Below, piece by piece: positions 28,778 to 39,141 of a stretch of 64,000 nt of DNA. The notes beneath the pieces are model-generated. The model saw only the letters and a program-made list of their open reading frames with translations. It did not search any database and was not told the origin of the DNA. The stretch is from Burkholderiaceae bacterium (GTDB taxonomy: Bacteria > Pseudomonadota > Gammaproteobacteria > Burkholderiales > Burkholderiaceae_B): contig SCSG01000004.1 in assembly GCA_004322135.1 (NCBI GenBank), forward strand, positions 186,001 through 250,000, written 5' to 3'. The translations under genes were made by a program, and so were the position numbers. Each line of letters starts with the position of its first letter. Position 1 is the first letter of the stretch.

Positions 28778-30940
28778 ATGTCACCAATAACCCAGCAACA
28801 CGGGCTGCAAATTGCCACCGTCCTGCACGACTTCATCCAGCGCGAAGCCCTGCCCGAAGCCGGGGTTGCAGTCGATGCGTTCTGGGTCGGCTTCGCCAGG
28901 CTTGTCAACGACCTGGCTCCCAAAAACCGCAGCCTGCTGGCCGAGCGCGACCGCCTGCAGGCCGAGATAGATGCCTGGCACCGCCAGCATCCCGGCGAAT
29001 TCAAAAACGCCCAGGCCTATCAGGGCTTCCTGAAAAAAATCGGCTATTTGCAAGAAACTCCGGAAAACGTTGCCATTAATACAACGAACATCGACGAAGA
29101 GTTCTCCACCCAGGCCGGACCGCAGCTGGTAGTGCCCATAACCAACGCGCGCTATGCGCTGAACGCTGCCAATGCGCGCTGGGGCAGCCTGTACGACGCC
29201 CTGTACGGTACCGATGCCATTCCCGAGAGTGACGGCGCCACGCGCGCGGGCGGCTATAACCCGGTACGCGGCACCAAGGTCATCGCATTCGCCCGCCGCT
29301 TCCTCGATCGAAACATCCCACTGGCCACCGGCTCACACGCCGATGCGGCCCGCTACACCGTCGCCAATGGCAAACTCAGCGTCGAAATGCACGACCATTC
29401 GACGACGCAGCTGGCAGAGCCCGACCTCTTCCTTGGCTACCGCGGCAAGCCCGACGCCCCCGAAGCCCTGGTGCTCAGGCACAACGGCCTGCACTTCGAA
29501 GTCCAGATCGACAGAAACCACCCCATCGGGCAACAGGATGGCGCAGGCATCAAGGATGTTCTCATGGAAGCCGCAGTCACCACCATCATGGACTGCGAAG
29601 ACTCCATCTCTGCGGTCGATGCCCAGGACAAAGTGCTGGCTTACCGCAACTGGCTCGGCCTGATGAAAGGCACGCTGGTTGAAGAAGTCACCAAGGGGGG
29701 TAAAACCTTTACACGCAAGCTCAACCCCGACCGCCATTACACCGACCTGCAAGGCAAAGACCATACCCTGCCAGCGCGCTCACTCATGCTCAACCGCAAC
29801 GTGGGCCACCATATGACCACTCCGGCCATACTCGACGAAAGCGACCGCGAGATCCCTGAAGGCATCCTCGACGCCGTCGTCTCGTCGCTTATCGCCATGA
29901 TTGACCTGAAGCGTCGCAGCAACTCGCGCGCCGGTTCCATCTACATCGTCAAACCCAAAATGCACGGCCCGGCCGAGGTCGCCTTCACCAGCGAACTGTT
30001 CTCGCGCACCGAAGCCTTGCTGGGTCTGGCCCCCAACACCATCAAGATGGGCATCATGGACGAAGAACGGCGCACCAGCGCCAACCTCAAGGCCTGCATC
30101 GCCCAAGCCTCCACGCGCCTCGCCTTCATCAACACCGGGTTTCTGGATCGCACCGGCGACGAAATCCATACCTCCATGGAAGCAGGCCCCATGGTGCGCA
30201 AGGGCGACATGAAACGCAGCGTCTGGATCGACGCCTACGAACGCAACAATGTGCAGGTAGGCCTGCAGTGCGGTCTGCGCAGCCGTGCCCAGATTGGCAA
30301 GGGGATGTGGGCCATGCCCGACCTCATGGCTGACATGCTGGCGCAGAAGATCGGTCAGCTCAAGGCGGGCGGCAACACGGCGTGGGTGCCGTCTCCCACC
30401 GCCGCAACGCTGCACGCGTTGCACTACCATCAGGTCGACGTGCAACAGGTCCAGCAAAGCATGGAAGGCAAATTCGAGCCGTTGCTCGAAAAAATTCTTA
30501 CGCTGCCGATTGCTGTCAGTCCCAAGTGGTCGGCCCAGGATATCCAGCAGGAACTCGACAACAACTCGCAAGGTATCCTGGGGTACATGGTCCGCTGGAT
30601 CGACCAGGGCATAGGCTGCTCCAAGGTCCCTGACATCCACGACATCGGTCTCATGGAAGACCGCGCCACGCTGCGCATTTCCAGCCAGCATATGGCCAAC
30701 TGGCTGCGCCATGGCGTCACGACCAAAGAGCAAATCCTTGAAACCATGAAACGTATGGCGGCCGTGGTGGACAAGCAGAACCAGGACGACCCGGCCTATC
30801 GGCCCATGGCGCCCAACTTCGATGACTCTATCGCGTTCAAGGCCGCTTGCGACCTGGTGTTCACCGGCCTTGCGCAGCCCAGCGGCTATACCGAACCCGT
30901 GCTGCACCGTGCGCGTCAGAAGGTCAAGGCGCGCGGCTGA
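28778..30940 (+). CDS. glcB: Malate synthase G
   Basis: 720 residues, the monomeric G isoform (E. coli 723). Recognisable are [15 protein letters not shown] with the acidic metal-binding cluster, [22 protein letters not shown] with catalytic residues, and a C-terminal helical plug. It condenses glyoxylate with acetyl-CoA to malate, completing the glyoxylate bypass or glycolate use. It stands alone with its own upstream region. ACAAGGATTTCAC before the ATG contains the AAGGA ribosome-binding site. Confidence 0.97.
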   Translation: MSPITQQHGLQIATVLHDFIQREALPEAGVAVDAFWVGFARLVNDLAPKNRSLLAERDRLQAEIDAWHRQHPGEFKNAQAYQGFLKKIGYLQETPENVAINTTNIDEEFSTQAGPQLVVPITNARYALNAANARWGSLYDALYGTDAIPESDGATRAGGYNPVRGTKVIAFARRFLDRNIPLATGSHADAARYTVANGKLSVEMHDHSTTQLAEPDLFLGYRGKPDAPEALVLRHNGLHFEVQIDRNHPIGQQDGAGIKDVLMEAAVTTIMDCEDSISAVDAQDKVLAYRNWLGLMKGTLVEEVTKGGKTFTRKLNPDRHYTDLQGKDHTLPARSLMLNRNVGHHMTTPAILDESDREIPEGILDAVVSSLIAMIDLKRRSNSRAGSIYIVKPKMHGPAEVAFTSELFSRTEALLGLAPNTIKMGIMDEERRTSANLKACIAQASTRLAFINTGFLDRTGDEIHTSMEAGPMVRKGDMKRSVWIDAYERNNVQVGLQCGLRSRAQIGKGMWAMPDLMADMLAQKIGQLKAGGNTAWVPSPTAATLHALHYHQVDVQQVQQSMEGKFEPLLEKILTLPIAVSPKWSAQDIQQELDNNSQGILGYMVRWIDQGIGCSKVPDIHDIGLMEDRATLRISSQHMANWLRHGVTTKEQILETMKRMAAVVDKQNQDDPAYRPMAPNFDDSIAFKAACDLVFTGLAQPSGYTEPVLHRARQKVKARG

Positions 30941-31080
30941 TGCCCTGGCAAAAACTGATGCCGCGTCATGCGCCTTCCCTACGCTGACGCCGCATCATCC
31001 CCGCTGGCCAAGTGGCGGTTGCGGTCATTGCAAGCGCCCTGGTGTTCTGGCCGGTTAATCCGAATCAGCCAAACAGAACG

Positions 31081-31704
31081 CTAGCCCGGGCCGCCCGAAA
31101 AACGGGGCAGGTTCCATTGATAACGCAGCGACAAGTAGCGCAGCGCAAAGCACGCGACAATGCCTGCCCACGGCACCCACTGTTGTGGCCAGCCAAAACG
31201 CTCTCCGGCAACCTGGATGACGGCGGCAACCAGCGCCGCAGACGCATAGATTTCCTTGCGCAGTATCAATGGCGTGCGGTTAAGCAGGACATCGCGCATC
31301 ACGCCGCCACCTACCGCGGCGGTAATGCCCAATATGACCGCCAGCTCGACATTGTGTCCGTACGCCAGAGCTTTGTGGACACCATACACTGCAAAAAACC
31401 CAAGGCCCAGCGCGTCGAAAAGCTGCACCGGACTGTGCATGCGCTGCACCAACGGGTAGGCCACTATGGTCAGCACCGACGCGAAGCCCGCAACCACCAG
31501 GTATCGCCAGTTCGACAACCCGGCCGGCGGTATGGCGCCGATAGCGAAATCGCGCAGCACCCCTCCGCCGCAGGCCACGATGTACGCAATGGAAAGAATG
31601 CCGAACAGGTCAAGCCTTTTCTGCCGGGCCGCAATGGCGCCACTAAGCGCGAACGCAAACGTACCCAGCATGTCGAGTACGGTGAAGCGCATCAAGTCAT
31701 CCAT
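31081..31704 (-). CDS. TRIC/UPF0126 family membrane channel
   Basis: 207 residues with about seven hydrophobic segments and the two family signatures CGGGVLRD and VGGGVMRD in two repeated halves. Members resemble trimeric intracellular cation channels (E. coli YadS/YicG, where YicG was linked to glycine uptake). ATG at 31704 has AAGG upstream; an earlier in-frame start would overlap the amidohydrolase. It starts 8 bp after the M20 amidohydrolase stop, so the two are probably co-transcribed. Confidence 0.9.
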   Translation of the reverse strand: MDDLMRFTVLDMLGTFAFALSGAIAARQKRLDLFGILSIAYIVACGGGVLRDFAIGAIPPAGLSNWRYLVVAGFASVLTIVAYPLVQRMHSPVQLFDALGLGFFAVYGVHKALAYGHNVELAVILGITAAVGGGVMRDVLLNRTPLILRKEIYASAALVAAVIQVAGERFGWPQQWVPWAGIVACFALRYLSLRYQWNLPRFSGGPG

Positions 31705-31712
31705 ACGCGCCC

Positions 31713-32972
31713 TTAACTCTTGCACAGCCACGCTGACGCGGCGGTAAGCATGGATTGCAGCCCAATTTTCAAAGTCGGATCGAGCACGGGCGCGAACTTG
31801 GGTGAGTGATTGCTGGGAATGGCGTTGACCTTGCCCTGCTCGACCGCATCATCAAAAGTCTTGGCATCGGTGCCGCCAACAAACCAGAATACATAGGGTA
31901 CTTTCCAGGTACGCCCGAAAATGCTGAAGTCCTCGCTGGCCGCGGCCGGCTTGGTTTCATACGCGCTGTCACCGAACTGGGCCTTGAACGCTTTGGCAAC
32001 CTGTTCAGTGGCCTCGACATCATTGCGTGTAAGCGGGTAACTGCTTAACGGCGTGAACTCGGGCTCGCGAGGCGCATCCGACGCCGCGCATTCGGCGCAG
32101 CAGATGCGCCTGATTGCACCAAGCACATGCTTGCGCACGTTTTCGTCGTAGGTCCGGACGTTGAGTTTAAGCGTCGCCTCGTCGGGAATAATATTTTCCT
32201 TGGTCCCGGCCTGTAGTGCGCCAATAGTCAGCACTGCACTGTCGGCCGGCGCAATTTCGCGCGAAACAATGGTTTGCAACCGCATCGTTGTGGAGGCCGC
32301 CATGATGACTGGGTCGATAGCCGTCTGGGGCTGTGAACCATGGGAACCGCGCCCGAAAAGCCGAACTTTCAGGCTGTCGCCCGCCGACAATATGGTTCCA
32401 CTGCGATACCCCACCGTGCCGGCCCGCCCCACCATCACATGCTGGCCCAGGATGATGTCCGGCTTTGAAAAGCGCTCCATCATTCCGTCGTCCATCATGC
32501 TTTGCGCGCCGCGGCCGACCTCTTCTCCGGGCTGGAACACCACCATGACCGTGCCCGACCACCGGTCACGATTCAACGCCAGGATCTGCGCTGCGCCAAG
32601 CAGCCAGGTTACGTGAAGATCGTGGCCACAGCTATGCGCGACACCTGTTTCAACCCCATCGTCGTCCTTGGCCACCACGGTGCTGGCATAGGGCAGCCCC
32701 GTCGCCTCGGCCATGGGCAGCGCGTCCATATCGGCACGCAGCATGACCGTGGGACCCTGGCCATTTTTCAAAACCCCGACGACACCGGTTACTCCAACGT
32801 TACGCGTCACCGTATAGGCGCCAAGATGTTCCAGAAAGTCGGCAACAATCCCGGCCGTGCGTACTTCGTGCATGGACAGCTCGGGGTTCCGGTGCAAGTC
32901 TTTATAGATACCTTCGAGCGCGGGAAGCATGTCTGCGGCGGATGCCTCAAGTGCCTGCGTCAGTGAGCCCAT
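31713..32972 (-). CDS. M20 family amidohydrolase
   Basis: 419 residues of the peptidase M20 amidohydrolase group. The metal-binding features MLRADMDALPM, HSCGHDLHVTWLLG (Cys and His ligands), PGEEVGRGAQ and a late AAASEDFS are intact, consistent with a dinuclear hydrolase that cleaves N-acyl amino acids such as hippurate or acetyl amino acids. A perfect GGAGG 8 bp before the ATG at 32972 decides the start over the longer frame. It shares operon and family with the gene at 34622-35779. Confidence 0.92.
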   Translation of the reverse strand: MGSLTQALEASAADMLPALEGIYKDLHRNPELSMHEVRTAGIVADFLEHLGAYTVTRNVGVTGVVGVLKNGQGPTVMLRADMDALPMAEATGLPYASTVVAKDDDGVETGVAHSCGHDLHVTWLLGAAQILALNRDRWSGTVMVVFQPGEEVGRGAQSMMDDGMMERFSKPDIILGQHVMVGRAGTVGYRSGTILSAGDSLKVRLFGRGSHGSQPQTAIDPVIMAASTTMRLQTIVSREIAPADSAVLTIGALQAGTKENIIPDEATLKLNVRTYDENVRKHVLGAIRRICCAECAASDAPREPEFTPLSSYPLTRNDVEATEQVAKAFKAQFGDSAYETKPAAASEDFSIFGRTWKVPYVFWFVGGTDAKTFDDAVEQGKVNAIPSNHSPKFAPVLDPTLKIGLQSMLTAASAWLCKS

Positions 32973-33185
32973 TTTTTTTACCTCCAGGATCGACATCCTC
33001 CGCGGACGGCACGGGGGAAACCATACGCAACTGCGTGCCCAAAGCAAATCAAGCGTCGGCCTGCTGCCATAACGACTGGGTCACGCAACAACCGCCTTGC
33101 CATCCCGATCGGCGTCACCGCGCCGCGCGGCCCTGGCATTCAATATCATATACCTTTAGTGTCCGTGATCGCGGCCGGCAATTCA

Positions 33186-33215
33186 GGCGGCACCCTCAAA
33201 AAACAGGGTGCCGCC
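33186..33215. terminator. Strong hairpin downstream of the MFS gene, possible terminator
   Basis: GGCGGCACCCT and AGGGTGCCGCC form a perfect 11-bp stem with an 8-nt A-rich loop, 18 bp after the MFS stop on the minus strand. No T tract follows on either strand. It may terminate or attenuate, separating the MFS gene from the downstream amidohydrolase gene (about 260-bp gap), which is otherwise in the same direction. Confidence 0.5.
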
Positions 33216-33233
33216 CCAAGGCAGGAACTGACG

Positions 33234-34553
33234 TCAGGCGGCCTGAACTTGCGGGCTGTGGCGCAGGGAAGCCGCTACTGGCAGCAACAAGACACCTGCA
33301 ATACCAATCAGTACGCTGATGGATACGTAGTAAATGGGTGCCATGTCACTCCCGGTTGTCTTAACCAGCCACGTATTGAAAAACGGCGCCAGACCACCGA
33401 ACAGGAGCACTGCAATATTGTAGGTAATGGCCGCTCCAGTGGAACGAACCCCGACCGGAAAGATTTCCGTGAAAACCACCGGCGTCGGCCCCCAGAAAAA
33501 ACTCATGAAGAACGATACGCCCACCTGTGCCATCAACAGCGAAGCGAATGACGGGGCCGTCACAAAGTGCCGGAACAGGAAGAAGCCGCATATGCCGTAA
33601 GCGATGATGCCCGGCAGAAGCACCGCCTTGCGGCCATACTTATCGGACAAGTGACCTGCCAATGGGCAAAACACCAATAGCACGGCCGTGCCGATGAATG
33701 TAGTCAGATTGACATCGGCAGCCGCCATGCCCAACTGCCTCTTCGCGAAAATCGGCATAAAAAATATAAACACATAGGCCGACACGGTGCCCACGACTCC
33801 AATGCATAGTGTGGACAGCATCTCACGCGGATAATCCTTGAACAGGCTCACAAAGGAAGCTCTGGCGGACTTTCTGCCAGTCTGCACGGTCTCACTCAGA
33901 TACGCCAGGAATTCGGGCGACTCGTCAACACGCGAACGGATCAACCAGCCCACAGGGCCAATCAGAATCCCCAGCAAAAACGGCACACGCCAGCCCCAGG
34001 ACTCCAGCTGCGCAGTCGTCAGATGGGCAGTCAGCAAATAAGCGGCCAAGGCACCGCAGGAAAACGCCAGGGCCTGCGAGCACATTTGGAAACTGCCATA
34101 AAACCCACGCCGATTCTTCGGAGCGAATTCAACGAGCAGGGTCGTTGCGCCGCTGAACTCACCACCCGTGGAAAAGCCCTGTATCAACCGCGCCAGCACC
34201 ATCAGAAGAGGTGCCATGATTCCAATTGATGCGTAGGTGGGCAGCAAACCCATCATGCCGGTGCCGACGGCCATCAGCAGGATGGTCACCGATAAGGCCT
34301 TTTTCCGGCCGACGCGATCGCAATACAGCCCCAACACCAGGCCACCCAGCGGCCGCACCGCGAAACCTACACCAAACGTCGCCAATGCAAGCAATAGCGA
34401 CGAATACTCGCTATGCCCGGGGAAAAATAATTTGGAAATTACGACTGCAAACAATCCGTAAATTGCAAAGTCGAACCACTCGAGCGCATTGCCTATTACC
34501 GACGCCGCAATAGCCCGTCTCACCATTCGCGGCGAGGGTTTGATCACGTCCAT
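33234..34553 (-). CDS. MFS transporter, metabolite:proton symporter type
   Basis: 439 residues with about 12 membrane segments. The loop motif GLYCDRVGRKKAL between helices 2 and 3 and a second one, GHLSDKYGRKAVL, in the other half belong to the MHS subgroup (ProP, KgtP, PcaK-like relatives). It likely takes up an organic acid or acylated amino acid by proton symport. Its placement between two M20 amidohydrolase genes suggests it imports their substrate, for example an aroyl- or acyl-amino acid (inference). Confidence 0.92.
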   Translation of the reverse strand: MDVIKPSPRMVRRAIAASVIGNALEWFDFAIYGLFAVVISKLFFPGHSEYSSLLLALATFGVGFAVRPLGGLVLGLYCDRVGRKKALSVTILLMAVGTGMMGLLPTYASIGIMAPLLMVLARLIQGFSTGGEFSGATTLLVEFAPKNRRGFYGSFQMCSQALAFSCGALAAYLLTAHLTTAQLESWGWRVPFLLGILIGPVGWLIRSRVDESPEFLAYLSETVQTGRKSARASFVSLFKDYPREMLSTLCIGVVGTVSAYVFIFFMPIFAKRQLGMAAADVNLTTFIGTAVLLVFCPLAGHLSDKYGRKAVLLPGIIAYGICGFFLFRHFVTAPSFASLLMAQVGVSFFMSFFWGPTPVVFTEIFPVGVRSTGAAITYNIAVLLFGGLAPFFNTWLVKTTGSDMAPIYYVSISVLIGIAGVLLLPVAASLRHSPQVQAA

Positions 34554-34621
34554 GCCTGTCTCCTTTTACTTCGTCTGATGTGCTGTTCGGTCAGTTTGTG
34601 CACTCAAAAGCCAAAACTGCA

Positions 34622-35779
34622 CTAGCTGAGTCTCTGCTGAACTATTTCAATAAACACGTTGGCCCCGACGGGCAAGCTGGCGTCATCGAAATCGAATTCG
34701 GGATGATGGCAAGTCAGCCCATCGTGCCCCAGATAAAAATAGGAGCCTGGGCGCTGTTCCAGCATGAAGGCGAAATCTTCGGAAGCCATCAACGGGTCGG
34801 CATTGACAACGACGTTGTCCGACCCCAACACATGCTCGGCTGCATCCCGCACGACCTGCGTCTGCACTTCGCTATTGACCGTCGGTGGCGAGGACTGCAA
34901 GTGCTCGAATGTCACCTCGCAGCCGTAGGCCTGGGCAGCGCCATCGCACACCTCCTGCAGGCGCGTGCGTATCAATGCCTGCGTCTCCCTGGACATGGTG
35001 CGTACCGTGCCTTCAAGTTCTGCCGTCTCGGGAATGACGTTGATGGCTGTGCCGGCATGGAACTGGCAGACGCTGAGCACGGCCGCATCGAACGGGTTGA
35101 CATTGCGGCTGACGACACTCTGCAGCGACTGCACGATGGACGACCCGACAACTATTGGATCAATGGACTTATGAGGAAATGCCGCATGACTTCCCACACC
35201 CTTGATGCGTATCCGGAAATGATCGCAGGCGGACAGGATTGCGCCGACGCGCACTCCGACTTTACCCGCCGGCACACAATTATTATTGTGCAATGCATAG
35301 ATTTCATCACACGGAAATTGTTCGAATAGCCCGTGCCGGATCAGTTCCGAGCCGCCCCGCAAGGTTTCTTCCGCAGGCTGAAAAATAAAATGTATCGTCC
35401 CTTTGAAATCTTTGTGAGTAGAAAGGTATTTGGCCACACCCAGCAAAATGGCGGTATGGCCGTCATGGCCACACCCATGAAATACTTTTTCACGCACGGA
35501 ACGGTACGCGGCCTGGGTGTTTTCCTGCATCGGCAGCGCGTCCATGTCGGCCCGCAGCCCGATCGCCATGCCCGCCCCCTGATCGCCACGCAACGTTCCA
35601 ATTACGCCCGTCGTGCCGCCAAAGGCCGTCACCACTGCAAGTCCCCACGACTCAAGCAGCGTCGCAACCTTCTCGGCGGTCCGGTGCTCTTTGAAACCCA
35701 ACTCGGGGTACCTGTGAATGTCGTGCCGCCAGTCCCGCATTTCGACGGAAAGTGCAGACATTTCCAGTTCTGGAACCAT
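34622..35779 (-). CDS. M20 family amidohydrolase (hippurate hydrolase-like)
   Basis: 385 residues. Signature segments: LRADMDALPM, FHGCGHDGHTAILLG, FIFQPAEETLRGG, HAAFPHKSIDP in the dimerisation domain and MASEDFAFML near the end, all as in HipO/AbgB-type aminoacylases. It should hydrolyse an N-acyl amino acid to carboxylate and amino acid; if the acyl part is benzoyl-like, the product would feed the aromatic pathways of the region (inference). First gene of the leftward operon opposite the MarR regulator. Confidence 0.92.
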   Translation of the reverse strand: MVPELEMSALSVEMRDWRHDIHRYPELGFKEHRTAEKVATLLESWGLAVVTAFGGTTGVIGTLRGDQGAGMAIGLRADMDALPMQENTQAAYRSVREKVFHGCGHDGHTAILLGVAKYLSTHKDFKGTIHFIFQPAEETLRGGSELIRHGLFEQFPCDEIYALHNNNCVPAGKVGVRVGAILSACDHFRIRIKGVGSHAAFPHKSIDPIVVGSSIVQSLQSVVSRNVNPFDAAVLSVCQFHAGTAINVIPETAELEGTVRTMSRETQALIRTRLQEVCDGAAQAYGCEVTFEHLQSSPPTVNSEVQTQVVRDAAEHVLGSDNVVVNADPLMASEDFAFMLEQRPGSYFYLGHDGLTCHHPEFDFDDASLPVGANVFIEIVQQRLS

Positions 35780-35856
35780 ATTTCAACCCCCTGATATCTA
35801 CGACTTGTAGCCTCTGCTTCCAGTTACTGAGCAGCTTCAAAAATGTAGAATATATC

Positions 35857-35879
35857 AATGGTTGAAATTATCAACTATT
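35857..35879. promoter_or_regulatory. Inverted repeat, candidate MarR operator
   Basis: AATGGTTGA (35857-35865) and TCAACTATT (35871-35879) form an inverted repeat with one mismatch around a 5-bp AATTA centre; the GTTGA/TCAAC arms are perfect. This is the size of typical MarR sites. It lies between the divergent amidohydrolase and MarR genes, about 80 bp upstream of the former. Confidence 0.55.
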
Positions 35880-35983
35880 TATTCATGCTCGATTTCCCTA
35901 ACCTCGAAATGCGGGAAACCCTTCCTGTGGGCCGTTAAGCTAGAATACAGGCACAAATAAAGAGGGAGATATACACACGGCAT

Positions 35984-36466
35984 ATGGCAAAAATACCCGT
36001 CCGTATCACGCCAGACAGTTCCAGGTTCACCGCCTACCTAACCTTCAAGCTTGACCTCGTCAAATCAGAAATGCTGCGGGGTGCCAACCTGGCTTACCGG
36101 CGCGAATTCGGGCTGGACGTTCGCTCGTTGCGAGTGTTACGAGCCATTTGCGACAACCCCGGTGTCACGTCCAGTGGACTGCGGGATTTAACGCTTATTG
36201 AAAAAACCATCCTCTCCAAAGTACTGGCGGACCTGATTGCGCGCAAGCTGATCCGGCGCTCCATCCACCCCGCCGACGCGCGCCACCACCAGCTATGGGC
36301 GACTCCAAACGGAAAAAGCCTGCGCGAAGCAAGCGACGACCTGGGGCACTCGATGGAAGATAAAATGCTTTCCGTACTTTCGCGTACCGAGCAAAGCGAC
36401 CTGAACCGCCTGCTCGACAAGCTGGCCAGCCATTTCCTGGCGAACGCCAGTCAGAAAAATGAATGA
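35984..36466 (+). CDS. MarR family transcriptional regulator
   Basis: 160 residues: helices around TAYLTFKLDLVKSEMLRGA for dimerisation, then a winged helix-turn-helix from VLRAICDNPGVTSSGLRDLTLIEKT with a wing at HPADARHHQLWA. MarR repressors are usually released by small aromatic ligands. It is divergent from the amidohydrolase-MFS operon and converges on argD, and the inverted repeat at 35857-35879 is a likely target. Confidence 0.9.
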   Translation: MAKIPVRITPDSSRFTAYLTFKLDLVKSEMLRGANLAYRREFGLDVRSLRVLRAICDNPGVTSSGLRDLTLIEKTILSKVLADLIARKLIRRSIHPADARHHQLWATPNGKSLREASDDLGHSMEDKMLSVLSRTEQSDLNRLLDKLASHFLANASQKNE

Positions 36467-36475
36467 GCCGCAGGG

Positions 36476-37666
36476 CTAGGCGCGAATCTTCGCAATTACT
36501 TCGTCCAGCCGCGCCAGCATCAGATCGATCTCGGTAGCCGTCACATTCAACGCCGGCATAAAGCGCAACAGATCGGGGCGTGGAGAGTTCAACAACATAC
36601 CCTCGGGGCTCCAGTCACGCGCAGTGGTGACAATCAGCGCGCCATCGGCACGATCCATCTTCAGGGCACGCAGCAAACCCGCACCGCGCTCACCCTTCAT
36701 GCCCCACTTGGCCGACAAGGCCAGCAACCCGGCCGACAACTGCTCTGCACGTGCGTTGACCGCGGCCAGAAAGCCCGGCGCCGTAATCGCGTCGAACACG
36801 GCGACACCCACCGCCGTCATCAGCGGATTGCCGTTATACGTACCACCCTGATCGCCATGTTCAAAACAGCAGACTTCCTCGCGCGCGCACAGTGCGGCCA
36901 ACGGGATGCCGCCGCCTATTCCCTTGGCCAGCGTCATGATGTCGGGCTTGATGCCTGACTGCTCGTACGCAAACAGCTTGCCCGTGCGGCCCATACCCGT
37001 TTGCACTTCGTCCACGATCAGCAGCAACCCGCGCTCGGCCGTCAGCTTGCGCAGCGCCTGCATGAATTCAGAACTTGCGGGAATCACGCCGCCTTCGCCC
37101 TGCACGGGTTCCAGCATGACGGCTACCGTCTCATCGTCGATAAGCTTGCGGACCGAATCCAGATCATTCAGGTCAGCCTTGGAGAACCCGTTGACCTGAG
37201 GCGCGTAAATAGTGTCCCAGCCCGGCTTGCCCGAGGCCGACATCGTAGCCAGCGTGCGCCCATGAAAACCATGATCGAAAGTGATTATCTTGTAGGCACC
37301 GTTACGGTTCAGACGCCCCCACTTGCGCGCCAGCTTGATGGCACCTTCATTGGCTTCAGCACCACTATTAGCGAAGAACACGCGGTCGAAACAGGACGCG
37401 CCCGTCAGACGTTTGGCCAGATCGATGGAAGGCTGGTTATAAAACGCGGGGGACGGGTTGATGAGTTGAGTCGCCTGGCGGTTCAACGCCTCGACGATAA
37501 GCGATGGGGAATGCCCAAGGCAGTTCACTGCCCAACCCTGTATGAAATCCAGATAGCGCTTGCCGTTATGATCTTCCAGCCATGCACCCTGGCCGCGCAC
37601 GAACACCAGATCCGGGCGCGAAGTGATTTCCATTAACGCATTAACGCCCGACCGATCAAATTCCAT
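36476..37666 (-). CDS. argD: Acetylornithine transaminase-type class III aminotransferase
   Basis: 396 residues. PLP motifs: [19 protein letters not shown], the FDHGFHGRT segment, [13 protein letters not shown], and the Schiff-base lysine in [14 protein letters not shown]. Sequence and length match ArgD (N-acetylornithine to N-acetylglutamate semialdehyde in arginine synthesis), though class III enzymes have broad amino-donor use. ATG at 37666 has AGGAAG upstream. It stands alone and converges with the MarR gene, separated by 9 bp. Confidence 0.88.
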   Translation of the reverse strand: MEFDRSGVNALMEITSRPDLVFVRGQGAWLEDHNGKRYLDFIQGWAVNCLGHSPSLIVEALNRQATQLINPSPAFYNQPSIDLAKRLTGASCFDRVFFANSGAEANEGAIKLARKWGRLNRNGAYKIITFDHGFHGRTLATMSASGKPGWDTIYAPQVNGFSKADLNDLDSVRKLIDDETVAVMLEPVQGEGGVIPASSEFMQALRKLTAERGLLLIVDEVQTGMGRTGKLFAYEQSGIKPDIMTLAKGIGGGIPLAALCAREEVCCFEHGDQGGTYNGNPLMTAVGVAVFDAITAPGFLAAVNARAEQLSAGLLALSAKWGMKGERGAGLLRALKMDRADGALIVTTARDWSPEGMLLNSPRPDLLRFMPALNVTATEIDLMLARLDEVIAKIRA

Positions 37667-37815
37667 TTCCACTTCCTGTAAGAAAAGAAAAGCGGCAACC
37701 CACTGTGCCAACGTCGGATTTTAACGCAACGCCACACGCCACCCGGAAAGGCCCATATCAATCGCCATCGACGGCTCGACCCCATTCGCCACCCGCGCCA
37801 GGCAAGGCTTGCGGT

Positions 37816-38988
37816 TCAGCCCGCAAACAATTCGCCCTGCAACGGTTCGTGGCCACCCGACGCCTCAGGTTTGCTGGACAGCCCACCCACACGCACTCCC
37901 AGCAGGCGGATGCGATGATCCAGCGTAATACGCTTGAGGCACTGTCCTGCCGCATGATGAATTGCCTTGCCATCGGCAGTTCCGACGGGCAGGGTCAGAT
38001 CGCGGGTAACCGTTCGAAAGTTTTCGAAACGCAGCTTGACCCCTATGGTGCGGCCAACGCAGCCTTTGCGTTCCAGATCTCCCGCCACCTGTGCACACAG
38101 GCGCGAGAAAATCTCGGACAGCTTTGCCTTGTCGTGCACGACGTGCAGATCACGCTCAAAGGTGGTTTCCCGGCTGATGGACTTGGGGTCGGAATGAGTG
38201 ACCACCGGGCGCGCGTCTATGCCCTGGGCCGTGCGCATGAGCCAGCGTGCGTAGGTCAGACCAAAATGCTCCTGCAGGACATCGGGCTCGGCCGCGGCGA
38301 GATCAGCAACCGTATGGATCCCCAGCGCCTGCAGCTTCACGCCAGCCTTGGGGCCAATGCCGTTGACCTTGCGCACCGCCAGCGGCCAGATGCGGGTTGG
38401 CAGATCATCCATACTCAGCAACGTCAGGCCGTCGGGCTTGTCCAGCTCGGAGCCTATCTTGGACAACAGTTTGTTCGGAGAAATGGCAATCGAGCACGAC
38501 AAGCCTGTCGCCGCTTTCACTGCGCCCTTGATGTGCTGCGCCACGTCCAGACTGGACTCGGGGTGGTCGGTGAGATCGATGTAAATTTCGTCGATGCCCC
38601 GATCTTCGATACACGGCGCTATTTGGGCGACAGCCGCCTTGAACAGGTGCGAATAGTGCCGGTACGCGGCAAAATCCACAGGTAGCAGGACCGCGTCGGG
38701 TGCCAGCCGCGCGGCCTTCATTATTCCCATGGCAGAAAACACACCCAGGGCGCGCGCCTCGTATGTCGAGGTCGTCACGACGCCGCGCCCAACATAATCG
38801 CGCAGATGCGCATAGGTCCGCGCGCCATCCTTGCCGACAACCGGCTGCGGGACGGCACGGCCACCGATTACGACGGGCAGGCCACGCAGCTCGGGATATC
38901 GCAGCAACTCCACCGACGCGTAAAACGCGTCCATGTCCAGATGCGCAATCCGCCGCGGGGCGGAGCCGGGAAGATCAATTGAGCTCAT
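37816..38988 (-). CDS. dinB: DNA polymerase IV
   Basis: 390 residues of the Y family. Palm-domain acidic motifs HLDMDAFYASVE and EDRGIDEIYIDL, the IAISPNKLLSKIGS segment, the thumb helix-hairpin-helix (VNGIGPKAGVKLQALGI) and a little-finger domain are present. The C terminus QGELFAG contains the beta-clamp binding motif. It is an error-prone translesion polymerase, usually under SOS control; no clear LexA box was seen in the short upstream region. ATG at 38988 is chosen over in-frame codons further upstream because it gives the usual start. Confidence 0.94.
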   Translation of the reverse strand: MSSIDLPGSAPRRIAHLDMDAFYASVELLRYPELRGLPVVIGGRAVPQPVVGKDGARTYAHLRDYVGRGVVTTSTYEARALGVFSAMGIMKAARLAPDAVLLPVDFAAYRHYSHLFKAAVAQIAPCIEDRGIDEIYIDLTDHPESSLDVAQHIKGAVKAATGLSCSIAISPNKLLSKIGSELDKPDGLTLLSMDDLPTRIWPLAVRKVNGIGPKAGVKLQALGIHTVADLAAAEPDVLQEHFGLTYARWLMRTAQGIDARPVVTHSDPKSISRETTFERDLHVVHDKAKLSEIFSRLCAQVAGDLERKGCVGRTIGVKLRFENFRTVTRDLTLPVGTADGKAIHHAAGQCLKRITLDHRIRLLGVRVGGLSSKPEASGGHEPLQGELFAG

Positions 38989-39141
38989 CACCTGAGAGAA
39001 GCACTGGCTTCGCAACGCTACAGGCACCAGTGTAATTCACTGCGGACACCCCGGGCTTGCCAGCATACGCCGGGTCTGGGGAAACCCCTGTGTGGAGAGC
39101 TTCTGAACAAACTGAGCAGCAAGCGGGCGCTGCGGCCTGCT

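Noticed and set aside
29780-30907. 375-codon minus-strand open frame inside glcB
   Set aside because: Antisense shadow of malate synthase G with no motifs and no ribosome-binding site.
30957-30996. Imperfect 12-bp inverted repeat after glcB as terminator
   Set aside because: One internal mismatch, a 16-nt loop and no T run; too weak to list.
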